Assembly: GCF_040741455.2 (NCBI RefSeq)
Contig: NZ_CP160328.2
Coordinates: 1,739,701 to 1,803,700, forward strand
DNA length: 64,000 nt
DNA from: Snodgrassella alvi
GTDB lineage: Bacteria; Pseudomonadota; Gammaproteobacteria; Burkholderiales; Neisseriaceae
Direction of reading: 5' to 3'
Shown: piece by piece, positions 10,348-20,230 of the stretch
Position numbering within the stretch: the stretch's first letter is position 1
Layout: each line of letters opens with the position of its first letter
The notes under the pieces: model-generated
What the model was told of the DNA's origin: nothing
The model's input: the letters and a program-made list of their open reading frames with translations, nothing else
The model's database searches: none
Translations under genes and position numbers: made by a program

Positions 10348-11195
10348 GCATCGAATCCAGAAAGTTGCAACCACCAGTGAATGAGCTGGCTAATTTGGCT
10401 GTTGGCCATCCAAACAATCCAGCCGGAGATGGCTAGAGCCGGGCCAAAAGCCATTGGCTGACTGCGGGCAACTTTGAGTATCAAAGAGGCAATGATGCCA
10501 ACAATAGCAGCTATAAATACAATTAATGGCAATGCAGCAGCACCCATCCATGCGCCTAGAGCAGCCAGCAGTTTAAAATCACCATAACCCATGCCATCTT
10601 TTCCGGTTATGAGCTTGAATAGCCAAAACAGTGACCACAAGCTCATATAGCCTGCTACTGCTCCCCATATAGCTGCAGATAAGGATACAAATTCACTATA
10701 CCAATTAAACAGTAATCCCAGCCACAGTAATGGTAAAGTAATCTGATCTGGCAAGAGCTGAGTATCAGCATCGATAAATGTTAATGTTATCAACGCAGCT
10801 GTCAAAACCAGACCACCGGCGGCAACTGGTGTTACATCATAGCGCCATACTACTGCGGCAAACGCTAGTCCGGTAAGCAGTTCAACACAGAAATAGCGAG
10901 GGCTAATCGGTTTTGCACAAGCAGCACAACGACCATGTAAGATAAGATAGCTTATCAATGGTATATTTTGCCACCAGCGAATTTTATGCTGGCAATGAGG
11001 GCAGGCTGACGGGGGTACGCAAAGATTGAAACGGGCAAAGTTTTCTGCCGGTAATTGCAATGCCATTCGTGCTTCAGCCTGCCAGCTGCGTTCCATCATG
11101 ATCGGCAGACGGTAGATGACTACGTTTAGAAAGCTGCCTACAGCTAAACCTGTTATTAATGCGATGATGGAGAAAAACAGTGTATCTGATAACAT
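10344..11195 (-). CDS. pilD: Type IV prepilin peptidase/N-methyltransferase PilD
   Basis: Inner-membrane aspartyl protease that removes prepilin leaders and methylates the new N-terminus, needed for pili and pseudopili. The 283 residues have the cytoplasmic zinc region with two CxxC pairs (CPHC and CAAC), then about seven membrane segments. The catalytic aspartates are in DADTQLLPD and GYGDFKLLAALGAW. It starts 6 bases after pilC and overlaps coaE by 4 bases. Confidence 0.96.
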   Translation of the reverse strand: MLSDTLFFSIIALITGLAVGSFLNVVIYRLPIMMERSWQAEARMALQLPAENFARFNLCVPPSACPHCQHKIRWWQNIPLISYLILHGRCAACAKPISPRYFCVELLTGLAFAAVVWRYDVTPVAAGGLVLTAALITLTFIDADTQLLPDQITLPLLWLGLLFNWYSEFVSLSAAIWGAVAGYMSLWSLFWLFKLITGKDGMGYGDFKLLAALGAWMGAAALPLIVFIAAIVGIIASLILKVARSQPMAFGPALAISGWIVWMANSQISQLIHWWLQLSGFDA

Positions 11196-11201
11196 CTGAT
11201 C

Positions 11202-12434
11202 TTAACCTACTGCATTACCGATGTTGAAGAGTGGTAAATACATAGCAACCAGAATAACACCGACGATCAAACCGAGTACTACCATGATAATGGGTTCCAT
11301 CAAAGAGGATAGCTGTGAAACAGCAGTATCTACGTCTTCTTCATAAAATTCGGCTGATTTATTTAACATATCATCAAGTGATCCGGATTCTTCGCCAATA
11401 GAGGCCATTTGCATCACCATATTGGGAAATAATTCAGTAGCCTGCATGGCAGAGGTGAGGGAGATACCCTGATTAACCTTGGCCCGAATTTCCTGTGTCG
11501 CTTCTTCATATTTGATATTGCCCGCTGCTCCGGCAACTGAGTCAAGTACTTCTACTAAGGGTACGCCGGCAGCAAACAAGGTTGCTGTTGTGCGCGCCCA
11601 GCGGGCAATTGTGGCTTTACGTACGATCTGTCCAAAAATGGGCATCTTCAATAACATATAATCAAAACGTTTTTTCAAATCATCTGAGTTCTGATACCAT
11701 TTTATTAGTCCAATTACACCTGCAATGAGTGCAATGATAATAAATACACCAAAGTGGACAAAGAAATTAGAAATATTCATCATGAATTGTGTAAGCCCTG
11801 GCAGAGGAACGCCCATGCCTTCGTAAACTTTACCGAATGATGGTAAAACGAACATCATCATGACGATTACCAGAGCAATTGCGACAACTACCACTACTAC
11901 CGGATAGGTCAAAGCACTTTTAACCTTTTTCTTAATTCCTTGAGTTTTTTCTTTGTATACGGCCAGTTTATCTAATATGGCTTCCAATACACCGCCTGTT
12001 TCGCCTGCACGTACCAGATTGCAATAAAATCGATCAAAATACTTTGGATATTTGGCAAAAGAATCAGCTAATGATGTACCCTGCTCAACATCAGAACGGA
12101 TTTGCATCAGCATTTGGGTCATAGCAGGGTTTGAGTGGCCTTTGGCTGCGATATCAAAAGCCTGCATCATCGGTAAACCGGATTTCATCATGGTTGATAA
12201 TTGTCGAGTAAAGACTGTTATATCCGCCGGACTGATTTTTTTCTGACGCTGTTTTTTGACTTTGTTAATCTGAATGACACGAATCTGTCTTCGGTTAAGT
12301 TTGGCACGGGCTTCTGCCTCATCTTTTGCTACTACTTCGCCGCGTACAATCTGCTCAGTTTTGATGTTTTTTCCTTCAAAGCTGTAGCTGATGCCGGTAG
12401 ATTTAGCTTTGGATACTGCTACTGGTTTGTTCAT
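11202..12434 (-). CDS. pilC: Type IV pilus inner-membrane platform protein PilC (PilG in Neisseria)
   Basis: Membrane core of the pilus machine, linking the motor ATPases to pilin insertion. I prefer ATG 12434 (410 residues), with GAGAAA five bases upstream; an in-frame GTG at 12446 would add four residues. Two T2SSF domains are visible (TRQLSTMMKSGLPMMQAFD and RWARTTATLFAAGVPLVE), each followed by hydrophobic segments, and the C-terminus is a membrane helix. In Neisseria this protein is named PilG, because PilC there denotes the adhesin. Confidence 0.95.
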   Translation of the reverse strand: MNKPVAVSKAKSTGISYSFEGKNIKTEQIVRGEVVAKDEAEARAKLNRRQIRVIQINKVKKQRQKKISPADITVFTRQLSTMMKSGLPMMQAFDIAAKGHSNPAMTQMLMQIRSDVEQGTSLADSFAKYPKYFDRFYCNLVRAGETGGVLEAILDKLAVYKEKTQGIKKKVKSALTYPVVVVVVAIALVIVMMMFVLPSFGKVYEGMGVPLPGLTQFMMNISNFFVHFGVFIIIALIAGVIGLIKWYQNSDDLKKRFDYMLLKMPIFGQIVRKATIARWARTTATLFAAGVPLVEVLDSVAGAAGNIKYEEATQEIRAKVNQGISLTSAMQATELFPNMVMQMASIGEESGSLDDMLNKSAEFYEEDVDTAVSQLSSLMEPIIMVVLGLIVGVILVAMYLPLFNIGNAVG

Positions 12435-12480
12435 GGTTTTTCTCACAGTATTGTATTAATTGGATAAATGGGCGATGGAT

Positions 12481-14160
12481 TTAATCGTTGGTGGTGGCAA
12501 GAATTTCGTCAAGCGAAGTGATGCCTTCCATAACTTTAAGCAGACCAGCATGACGCAAATCGACCAGTCCTTCTTTATGCGCCTGCTGACTGATATCGAC
12601 TTCATTACCATTGTTCATGATGATTCGCTGCATTTCATCACTAATAGGCATTACTTCATAAACACCAGCGCGCCCCTTGTAACCTTTGCCTTTACAGCGC
12701 TCACAACCTACCGGCCGATAAAATGTCCATTCTTTAGCTAGATCTTCATCAGAGAAACCGGCTTTTTTGAGTGCGAATTCTGGTGGCCGTTCGGCTGGCG
12801 CTTTGCAGGTACATAAACGTCGAACCAAACGCTGTGCCATAATCAGATTCACTGAACTTGCTATGTTGAATGGAGCAACCCCCATATTCAGCATACGTGA
12901 TAAGGTGGCAGGCGCATTATTGGTGTGCAGGGTAGAAAATACCATATGACCGGTTTGTGCTGCTTTGATGGCAATATCGGCCGTTTCTAAATCCCGGATT
13001 TCCCCCACCATGATGATGTCTGGATCCTGACGTAGGAAAGATTTTAGAGCTGCGGCAAATGTCAGTCCCTGTTTATCATTTACATTGACCTGATTGATAC
13101 CGGGTAAATTAATTTCCGCAGGATCTTCTGCAGTAGAAATGTTCACACTGTCGGTATTCAGAATATTCAGGCAGGTGTAAAGGGATACAGTTTTACCGGA
13201 ACCGGTTGGACCGGTAACCAGTACCATACCATACGGCCGGTGAATGGCTTCCAGCAGTAATTCTTTCTGAAATGGTTCGAAGCCGAGCTGTTCGATATTC
13301 AGGGTAGCGGCATCCGAATTCAGAATACGCATCACAATTTTTTCACCAAACAGGGTCGGAAGGGTGCTGACACGAAAATCAATCGGTTTGGCGCCTTTGC
13401 GGAATTGAATCTGAATTCGGCCATCCTGAGGTATACGTTTTTCTGAAATGTCCAGTTTAGCCATCACTTTAATACGGGAGGCAATCTGGTTTCTAATATT
13501 CAGTGGCATACGCACTACTTCCCGTAGCTGCCCGTCAATACGAAAACGTACTCGTGCCATTTCTTCGTAAAATTCAAAGTGAATATCTGAGGCGCCGCTG
13601 TTGAGTGCATCATTTAAAACTTTGAATACAAATCTGGCCACAGGGCCGTTTTCGCCCTCCTCATCATCGGCAGACATGGCATTATTGCCTGTTGCTTCAG
13701 CATCACCAACTGTATCCATTCCTTCTAGTAGGCTGGTGGATTCCTGTCCGAGATTTTCTAGTATCTGACGCAACTGATCATCGCGTACAATAACCAAATT
13801 CAGGATGCAGCCGGCATCTGTGGCAATTTTCTGATAATGCTGAATGGAAGTGGGGTCAGATACAGCCAGAAACAGACGATTTCCACGTTTGAAAATGGGC
13901 ACGCAGATATATTGCTGCATGATTTTCAGATTGATTAAGTCCTGCGGTACAAGGCTTTGGTTATATAGTTCCAGATTGAGGTAAGGAATACTGAATACCT
14001 TGGACAGGAAGCTGGCCAGTTTGTCAGCATCGATGACACCAGACTGCAACAGCATCGGTATAACTGGACGTTTCTGCTCAAGCTCCTGACGCAGTTTTTC
14101 AGCTTTTTCTGCATCGATAATCTGGTGCTTATATAAAACTCGAATCAATCCTACACTCAT
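12481..14160 (-). CDS. pilB: Type IV pilus extension ATPase PilB (PilF in Neisseria)
   Basis: Cytoplasmic hexameric ATPase that powers pilus assembly. The 559 residues hold an N-terminal MshEN-type domain, then a GspE core with Walker A GPTGSGKT, an Asp-box region, Walker [17 protein letters not shown] and the His box [11 protein letters not shown]. The tetracysteine zinc motif is present (CTC and [12 protein letters not shown]). It heads the pilB-pilC-pilD run. Nearly 200 bases upstream are non-coding and should hold the promoter, which I cannot define. Confidence 0.96.
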   Translation of the reverse strand: MSVGLIRVLYKHQIIDAEKAEKLRQELEQKRPVIPMLLQSGVIDADKLASFLSKVFSIPYLNLELYNQSLVPQDLINLKIMQQYICVPIFKRGNRLFLAVSDPTSIQHYQKIATDAGCILNLVIVRDDQLRQILENLGQESTSLLEGMDTVGDAEATGNNAMSADDEEGENGPVARFVFKVLNDALNSGASDIHFEFYEEMARVRFRIDGQLREVVRMPLNIRNQIASRIKVMAKLDISEKRIPQDGRIQIQFRKGAKPIDFRVSTLPTLFGEKIVMRILNSDAATLNIEQLGFEPFQKELLLEAIHRPYGMVLVTGPTGSGKTVSLYTCLNILNTDSVNISTAEDPAEINLPGINQVNVNDKQGLTFAAALKSFLRQDPDIIMVGEIRDLETADIAIKAAQTGHMVFSTLHTNNAPATLSRMLNMGVAPFNIASSVNLIMAQRLVRRLCTCKAPAERPPEFALKKAGFSDEDLAKEWTFYRPVGCERCKGKGYKGRAGVYEVMPISDEMQRIIMNNGNEVDISQQAHKEGLVDLRHAGLLKVMEGITSLDEILATTND

Positions 14161-14359
14161 ACCAGTTAATTCCTGTCTTTATCTCTTTTTAAGTTTACAC
14201 TTAGTTAATGGTGCATTCATCTGGCTGCCCCTCCTTTTAGCCTATCTGTTTGTGGCGTAATGGCCAATTACAGATACAGCAGCGGAAAAAAAGCCATGTT
14301 AATGTTTGATTGTGCTAATTATAAGTGAATTTATGTATTTAAACAGCCTGAATATCTCT

Positions 14360-16057
14360 TCAGGTACAATTTTCCCAGTAATCTGCATATAGCTGTAATT
14401 CAAGTTGCTGGCGCCATTCATTGGCAATAAGCCGATAAACCACGCGAATACGTTCAGGCAAAGTGACGTTGCACCGAAAAAACATGGCTTCACATTCGCA
14501 GTTGCTCTTGCGTAACACTGCCTTTACGTGACCAGTGCCAACGATTTGCTGGCTGACAACGTTGAATTCGTCGCAGAAAGAGGGTGGGGGAAAGCTTTGC
14601 CCCCACACCAACGCTGCCAGTTGCTGGGCTGTGGCTAAATTCAGATGCTGGGGTTCTAATGAACCATCGGTCTGGTATGTTTGATTCAGATCGGCTGGCT
14701 GGATAAGTTGCCGGCATACTGTTTCAAATTCACGCCGGAAAGCGGGTAATTGTGTTTCGGCAATGCTTAATCCAGCAGCCATGGCATGGCCGCCGAATTT
14801 CTGGATGATTTCCGGTTGTCTTTTGCTGACCATATCTAAAGCATCACGCAAATGCAGACCAGAGATGGAGCGACCAGATCCGCGCAGTATGCCGTTTTCA
14901 GCTTGTGCAAACACAATGCTCGGTCGATGAAAGGTTTCGCGCAAACGGCCGGCAACAATGCCGGTGACGCCCTGATGCCAGCTGTTGTGATAGGCGACAA
15001 TACTGAAACTACTTTCGGTATTAATGTCTGCTAGCTGCAAATTGGCCTCATCTTGCATGCTGCGTTGTATTTGCCGGCGCTCCTGGTTTAAATCGTTCAG
15101 TTGTTCCGCTAAGTTTGCTGCGTTGTGTATATCATCTGATAAAAGGCAGGCTATGCCTAAACTCATATCATCCAGCCGGCCGGCAGCATTTAGCCGCGGA
15201 CCAATGGCAAAGCCCAGATCGAATGCCTGAGCCTGATGTATTTTACGTTTGGCTACCTGAAATAGGGCGCGTATACCGGGTTGCATTTTATCGGCACGCA
15301 TGCGCTTGAGCCCCTGTGCGACCAGAATACGGTTATTCTGATCAAGGGGGACGACATCGGCAACGGTACCTAATGCAACTAGATCAAGCCATTGTGCCAG
15401 ATTTGGTTCGGGAACTTGGCTGAACTGGTTGTGCTGACGCAAATGGTGACGCAAGGCCATCAGTACGTAAAACATCACGCCGACACCGGCCAGTGCTTTG
15501 CTGGGAAATTCATCACCGGGCTGGTTAGGATTAACAATAATGCATTCAGGCAATTGCTCGGCGGGTAAGTGATGGTCGGTAATCAATACATCCATACCCA
15601 GTTGGTGTGCACGCTGTACACCATCTACACTGGCTATACCATTGTCCACTGTTAGCAGCAAATCGGCGCCGGCCTGAGCAGCAAGCTCAGCAATTTCTGC
15701 TGTCAGTCCGTATCCATGCTCAAAACGATTTGGTACGAAAAAGTCAGTTATGGCGCCCATGGCCTGTAAGCCTCGCATAGCCAGAGCACAGGCAGTAGCG
15801 CCATCGGCATCATAATCAGCCACAATCAGAATTTTTTCTTGTCGTGTGATTGCTTGTGCCAAGCGTTCACTGGCAGCATGAATATTCTTTAGATTATGAA
15901 ATGGCAGCAGGGCAGACAGGCTGGATTCCGTTTCAAGTTTATTTTTAATGGCGCGTGTGGCATACAATCTTGCCAGTAAGGGTTCAACGCCCTGTGCTAG
16001 TAGGGTTTGTTCGGCATGGGTATCTACCGGACGGGTAACAATGCAGGCGGGCTTCAT
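14360..16057 (-). CDS. recJ: Single-stranded-DNA-specific exonuclease RecJ
   Basis: 5'-3' exonuclease acting in RecF-pathway recombination and mismatch repair. The 565 residues carry DHH-family motifs: VADYDADGATA (motif I), LLTVDNGIAS (II), LITDHHLP (III, the DHH), and the DHHA1 motif GGHAMAAGLSI in the C-terminal half. Its ATG overlaps the stop of the RpfE-like gene (ATGA). Length is normal. No terminator was recognised in the 199 bases before pilB. Confidence 0.96.
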   Translation of the reverse strand: MKPACIVTRPVDTHAEQTLLAQGVEPLLARLYATRAIKNKLETESSLSALLPFHNLKNIHAASERLAQAITRQEKILIVADYDADGATACALAMRGLQAMGAITDFFVPNRFEHGYGLTAEIAELAAQAGADLLLTVDNGIASVDGVQRAHQLGMDVLITDHHLPAEQLPECIIVNPNQPGDEFPSKALAGVGVMFYVLMALRHHLRQHNQFSQVPEPNLAQWLDLVALGTVADVVPLDQNNRILVAQGLKRMRADKMQPGIRALFQVAKRKIHQAQAFDLGFAIGPRLNAAGRLDDMSLGIACLLSDDIHNAANLAEQLNDLNQERRQIQRSMQDEANLQLADINTESSFSIVAYHNSWHQGVTGIVAGRLRETFHRPSIVFAQAENGILRGSGRSISGLHLRDALDMVSKRQPEIIQKFGGHAMAAGLSIAETQLPAFRREFETVCRQLIQPADLNQTYQTDGSLEPQHLNLATAQQLAALVWGQSFPPPSFCDEFNVVSQQIVGTGHVKAVLRKSNCECEAMFFRCNVTLPERIRVVYRLIANEWRQQLELQLYADYWENCT

Positions 16058-17028
16058 AGACTTAATCCGTTAAATGGTTTGGCTTTATGCCGGAAAAAGT
16101 TTAGCCAGGGTTTACGTATTTGAAGCAGGCCGTTTTCGCAATGAATATTTAGCTGCCGAAGTTGCTTGTTTTGCAGTGCGTTTAACAAGGGTTGCCACCA
16201 GTCCTGCTCCCATTGTTGCAGTATCTGGGTATAAAGGTATACATCGCCCTGATTGACGGCTGTGCATAATACATCATTAAACAACACAATTTTATTTTTA
16301 TCTTTGCCAAACACGGTATCTGCTAATGCAGCATAATTAGCGGGTAGCTCATGTGTATTAACTGCCCAAGAGCTATTGGTATACAACGGAATTTTGTTGT
16401 CTGCTGTGCCTGCGCTGTCTGGCTCAAACCATAAGCTGTTGATGGTAGGCAGGCCGCGGGCACTGCGTTGCTGATTGATCGGGTGCTGATACAGCAGCAT
16501 TTGCAGTTCGGTCTGTCGTTGTAAAATTAAGGGTGCATCGGTACCAGTTGGTTTTACTTCTGAGTTAATGCTGCCACCGAGATCCAGTATCGATGGCACG
16601 CTAAATGCCATTCTTTGTGAGGAGGTCAACAGCCACAAATTGGCTTTTACCGGATGAAACTGCCAATTTTCTGCCTGTAACCATTTATTCAATACACTAC
16701 AGAAAGCGCTTGCATCTTCTATGGATAAAGAAAGAGATTTTCCATCAATATATTGCAGTTGATGCATTCCGGCTATCTGGCTGATGGGTGTGGCAATTAG
16801 GCTGTCACCACTCGAATCAAGGTTATACTGCCCACATACCTGTTGTACCCATGAACCTTGCCACAGGTACTGACGGAAAAGCTGGCTTCTACTAGAGGTT
16901 TTTGCGGAAAATTGACCCCAACGGCGTAACTTATCCAATGCCGGTAATGGTACTACCGGCACGATAATATCCTGATGCGGCCACAGTAAACCGGGCAGGA
17001 CAAGAGTCAGATGTAAATCAGCTTGCAT
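16054..17028 (-). CDS. RpfE-type putative regulatory protein next to recJ
   Basis: 324 residues, no signal peptide, no membrane segment. It resembles a conserved protein of beta- and gammaproteobacteria encoded directly upstream of recJ and annotated as an RpfE-type regulatory protein, described by some as phosphoglycerate-mutase-like. I recognise it from LTLVLPGLLWP at the N-terminus, GLPTINSLWFEPDSAG in the middle and this position, not from a catalytic motif. Its stop overlaps the recJ start, so the pair is probably translated together. Biochemical role unknown. Confidence 0.6.
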   Translation of the reverse strand: MQADLHLTLVLPGLLWPHQDIIVPVVPLPALDKLRRWGQFSAKTSSRSQLFRQYLWQGSWVQQVCGQYNLDSSGDSLIATPISQIAGMHQLQYIDGKSLSLSIEDASAFCSVLNKWLQAENWQFHPVKANLWLLTSSQRMAFSVPSILDLGGSINSEVKPTGTDAPLILQRQTELQMLLYQHPINQQRSARGLPTINSLWFEPDSAGTADNKIPLYTNSSWAVNTHELPANYAALADTVFGKDKNKIVLFNDVLCTAVNQGDVYLYTQILQQWEQDWWQPLLNALQNKQLRQLNIHCENGLLQIRKPWLNFFRHKAKPFNGLSL

Positions 17029-17076
17029 TAAATCTAGGATATTTGTAAAAATAAAATTATTGTTTCAGTCTGGCGG

Positions 17077-18843
17077 TTATTTTCGGCGTTGTGGCTGCAA
17101 CCATTGTTGTAACAGCTGAGTATTGTCAATACTCAGCAGGGCTGTATCGTTTATTGCCGGTTGAGCCAATAAGCTGGATTGTCGCAGCAGGCCATCTCGG
17201 ATAAAGTGAATCCGTACCGTTTCGCCGATATGGATACGTGCCCACTGCGTGCTAAAGTCCGTAATGATTTCATCATTGAGTGCGATGAGCTGATCACCGG
17301 CACTCAGGCCAGCATTTTCTGCACTACCCTGATTGAATACTTGTTGCAGGGTGATTCCGAGTGTTGCAGGCTTAAACCGTGCACCTAAATCGGCACAAGT
17401 CTGTTCGCTGGCTGTAGGCTCCTCTATGTAAGCGCCCCCATGCTGGAGTGGCAGAGCAGCCCAATGCAGTGATACACCAGTCTGATGTAATTTTTCAGCC
17501 ATAGGTAAATCAGATGTGGTCATAATGTACTGCTGATAAACTTGTGTTAAATCAATACCGGTTGTGTCGCGCGCGATTTTGAGCCACTCATTTTCAGCCA
17601 GACCTAATCCTCGCTGCCGCCAGTCTTGATACAGTGCGCGCATCACGTCGTCTAGATTTTTCTGCTGGTTGGTGTGCTGGCGAATATGGTGATCCAGGCA
17701 CATGGCAGCCAAAGCCCCTTTCTGGTAATAGCTGACAATGGCATTGGCGCTGTTCTCATTCTGTTTGTAGTATTTGGTCCACGCGGTAAGGCTGGATTCA
17801 GCCAGAGTTTGCTTAAGTCGTCCCGCTCCCTGCTGCACTCGTGTAATAGTTTTGGCTAGTAAATGCAGATATTGAGCTGGTGTAATGACGCCGCTGCGCA
17901 CCAGAAACAAATCATCGTAGTAGGAAGTGATGCCCTCGAAAGCCCATAAGAGATGGGTATAGGCTTCGGTGTTCAATTCATTATTGGCAAATGCAGCTGG
18001 AATGATGGATTTTACATTCCATGCATGGAAATATTCGTGGCTGAATAATCCCAATAAAGTAATGTAAGCTTCGCTGTTTTTGCCATTTGTCTGCGGCAGA
18101 TCATGCCGGGCGGCCATCAGTGCAGATGATGATCTATGTTCTAACCCGCCGTAAATGCCATTGCCGACGTGCAATAGAAAGCTGTAACGCTCAAAAGGTG
18201 GCGGTGCGTCAAACATAGCTATTTCACAGGCGCATATTCTAGCAACATCTTGGACGAGACGTTGCTGGTCAAACTGAGAAAAATGTCCGCTAATGACAAT
18301 CTCATGTTCGATGCCTTGCGCAGTGAAGGGCAGACGCAACAGATAGCCCATTTCAACCGGATAGTCTATCAATGCACGATAGTTGCCAGTCTGATAAACC
18401 CGTGGCAATGAAGCCGCGGGCATAGTGGTAGCAATATCCCAGTTTTCCGGCAGACCGCTGATAATTAACTGGCAAGCTTCCTGCTGGCGTTGATTGTGGC
18501 GTAAAAACAGGCATGCACCATCGAAGAAGCCACGCTCGGTATTTAAAAATGATCCACGTACAGAACTGTCAAAAGCATAAACCAGATAGCTGATTTCCCA
18601 TTTACCTGCCAGTCCTTTACAAGACCATGTATTTTTGTTTATCTGCTCTGCTGTTGCGGGGGAGTTGTTGCAACTGGCCGTTAAAGTAACGATATGGCGG
18701 GCAAAGTCACGAATCATATAGCTACCGGGCAACCAGTTGGGTAGGCTTAAGGTGAAATTCTGATTATCGAGCTGAGTGAAACTGAGACGAACATGCCACA
18801 AATGCTGGGTCAGTGAGTGGGGTTGCAAATGATAGTTAAGCAT
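17077..18843 (-). CDS. M61-family metallopeptidase with PDZ domain
   Basis: Zinc aminopeptidase related to glycyl aminopeptidase. The 588 residues start with an M61 N-terminal beta domain (LSLPNWLPGSYMIRDFARH), followed by the catalytic domain with the zinc motif HEYFH in FSHEYFHAWNVKSI and a downstream Glu in LLWAFEGITSYYDDL. The C-terminal PDZ domain includes LGITLQQVFNQGSAENAGL. No signal peptide, so probably cytoplasmic. It ends 48 bases before the RpfE-like gene and may be co-transcribed with it. Substrate unknown. Confidence 0.88.
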   Translation of the reverse strand: MLNYHLQPHSLTQHLWHVRLSFTQLDNQNFTLSLPNWLPGSYMIRDFARHIVTLTASCNNSPATAEQINKNTWSCKGLAGKWEISYLVYAFDSSVRGSFLNTERGFFDGACLFLRHNQRQQEACQLIISGLPENWDIATTMPAASLPRVYQTGNYRALIDYPVEMGYLLRLPFTAQGIEHEIVISGHFSQFDQQRLVQDVARICACEIAMFDAPPPFERYSFLLHVGNGIYGGLEHRSSSALMAARHDLPQTNGKNSEAYITLLGLFSHEYFHAWNVKSIIPAAFANNELNTEAYTHLLWAFEGITSYYDDLFLVRSGVITPAQYLHLLAKTITRVQQGAGRLKQTLAESSLTAWTKYYKQNENSANAIVSYYQKGALAAMCLDHHIRQHTNQQKNLDDVMRALYQDWRQRGLGLAENEWLKIARDTTGIDLTQVYQQYIMTTSDLPMAEKLHQTGVSLHWAALPLQHGGAYIEEPTASEQTCADLGARFKPATLGITLQQVFNQGSAENAGLSAGDQLIALNDEIITDFSTQWARIHIGETVRIHFIRDGLLRQSSLLAQPAINDTALLSIDNTQLLQQWLQPQRRK

Positions 18844-19007
18844 AATCTGTGCCTCAAGGAAGCAAAATGGAGAATCAGCGATTTGTTTGCTTGGAATTTA
18901 AATTAATAAAAGTGTCAGGTTTAGCGACCAGATCTTAATATTACGTGGATAGTGATACGCTAAGATTTGTGATTTTGTTTATGCGTTAGGACATACATAA
19001 ATGTATT

Positions 19008-19044
19008 CAGGCTGCCTGAAAACTACATGGTTTCAGACAGCCTG
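19008..19044 (-). terminator. Terminator-like hairpin of the GAPDH gene built from two uptake-like motifs
   Basis: Plus-strand AGGCTGCCTGAA at 19009-19020 is followed by TTCAGACAGCCT at 19032-19043. Together they form a 14-bp stem with one mismatch and a 9-base loop, about 20 bases after the GAPDH stop. The first element matches the DNA uptake sequence dialect reported for Simonsiella. Neisseriaceae often use paired uptake sequences as terminators. The T-run on the minus strand is weak. Confidence 0.7.
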
Positions 19045-19063
19045 CCATTATGCTGAGCGTAGC

Positions 19064-20092
19064 TCAGGCGAACGGTGTCACTTCCATGTTGAACATAGCG
19101 CGGGCTGTATTCAGCATCTGGCAGCTAAAGCCCCATTCATTATCGTACCATGCCAGTACTTTTACCATATTGCCGTTGGTAACTTTGGTGAGGGTACTGT
19201 CAAATACAGATGCCTGAGGTAAGTGATTGAAATCACTTGAAACCAATGGTAGGCTATTATAGCCCAGAATATGCTGCATACTGCCTTCACTGGCCGCTTT
19301 AACGATGGCATTCACTTCTTCAATGCTGGTGTCGCGAGCTGCCTCAAAAGTTAAATCTACCAGTGAAACATTAATAGTTGGTACACGCACAGAGAAGCCG
19401 TCGAATTTGCCCTGTAATTCCGGCAGTACCAGTCCTAAAGCTTTGGCGGCACCGGTTTTGGTTGGAATCAGGTTTTCCACTGCACTACGGGCACGACGTA
19501 AATCTTTATGCCGTACATCGGTCAGAACCTGATCGTTGGTAAATGCATGAATGGTTGTCATCAAACCTTTCACCATGCCCAGTCCGTCATTAATAGCTTT
19601 GGCTACCGGAGCCAGACAGTTGGTTGTGCAGGAACCATTGGATACTACAGTCATTTCTGGTGTGAGTACCTGATGATTCACGCCGTATACTACAGTGGCA
19701 TCTACATCAGAACCACCGGGAGCGGATATCAAAACTTTCTTAGCACCGCTCTGTATATGGACGCTAGCTTTTTCTTTGCTGGTAAATGCACCAGTACATT
19801 CCAGTACCAGATCAATACCTAATTCACCCCAGGGCAGTTCTGCCGGATTGCGAGTAGCGAAAAAGCGGATGCGGTCGCCGTTGATAATTAAAGCATCATC
19901 ATCAAATGAAACATCTGCGGTGAAACGGCCATGAACGGTATCGAATTTTGTCAGATGGGCACTGGTTTCCAATGTGCCACTGGCATTTATCGCGACAATT
20001 TCAAACTGGTTGCGCAGGTTATAGTCATAGATGGCACGCAATATCTGGCGGCCGATGCGGCCATAACCATTAATGGCAACTTTTAACGTCAT
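19064..20092 (-). CDS. gapB: Glyceraldehyde-3-phosphate dehydrogenase, GapB type
   Basis: Interconverts glyceraldehyde-3-phosphate and 1,3-bisphosphoglycerate. The 342 residues have the Rossmann start [13 protein letters not shown], catalytic Cys in [12 protein letters not shown] (near residue 156) and [11 protein letters not shown] at the C-terminus. After the second strand the sequence reads [11 protein letters not shown]. The Asp of NAD-specific glycolytic enzymes (VAIND in E. coli GapA) is replaced by Ala, as in Bacillus GapB (VAINAS), which prefers NADP and works in gluconeogenesis. I infer NADP preference. It stands alone, with its own terminator. Confidence 0.88.
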   Translation of the reverse strand: MTLKVAINGYGRIGRQILRAIYDYNLRNQFEIVAINASGTLETSAHLTKFDTVHGRFTADVSFDDDALIINGDRIRFFATRNPAELPWGELGIDLVLECTGAFTSKEKASVHIQSGAKKVLISAPGGSDVDATVVYGVNHQVLTPEMTVVSNGSCTTNCLAPVAKAINDGLGMVKGLMTTIHAFTNDQVLTDVRHKDLRRARSAVENLIPTKTGAAKALGLVLPELQGKFDGFSVRVPTINVSLVDLTFEAARDTSIEEVNAIVKAASEGSMQHILGYNSLPLVSSDFNHLPQASVFDSTLTKVTNGNMVKVLAWYDNEWGFSCQMLNTARAMFNMEVTPFA

Positions 20093-20230
20093 GCTTATTC
20101 CTTTTCAAATCAACAAAACTGATTAGGTAAATTTCAAGTTTGGAATGCAAAATTGGTTAATTCAATTATCTGATTCGCATTAAAAACACCATGTATTATT
20201 ATAGCGGAACCAGCTTAATTCCTCATCTGT

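Noticed and set aside
15243-15254. GGCTACCTGAA in recJ, 11 of 12 bases of the Eikenella-type uptake sequence
   Set aside because: Single in-gene occurrence without inverted partner; chance or codon use explains it.
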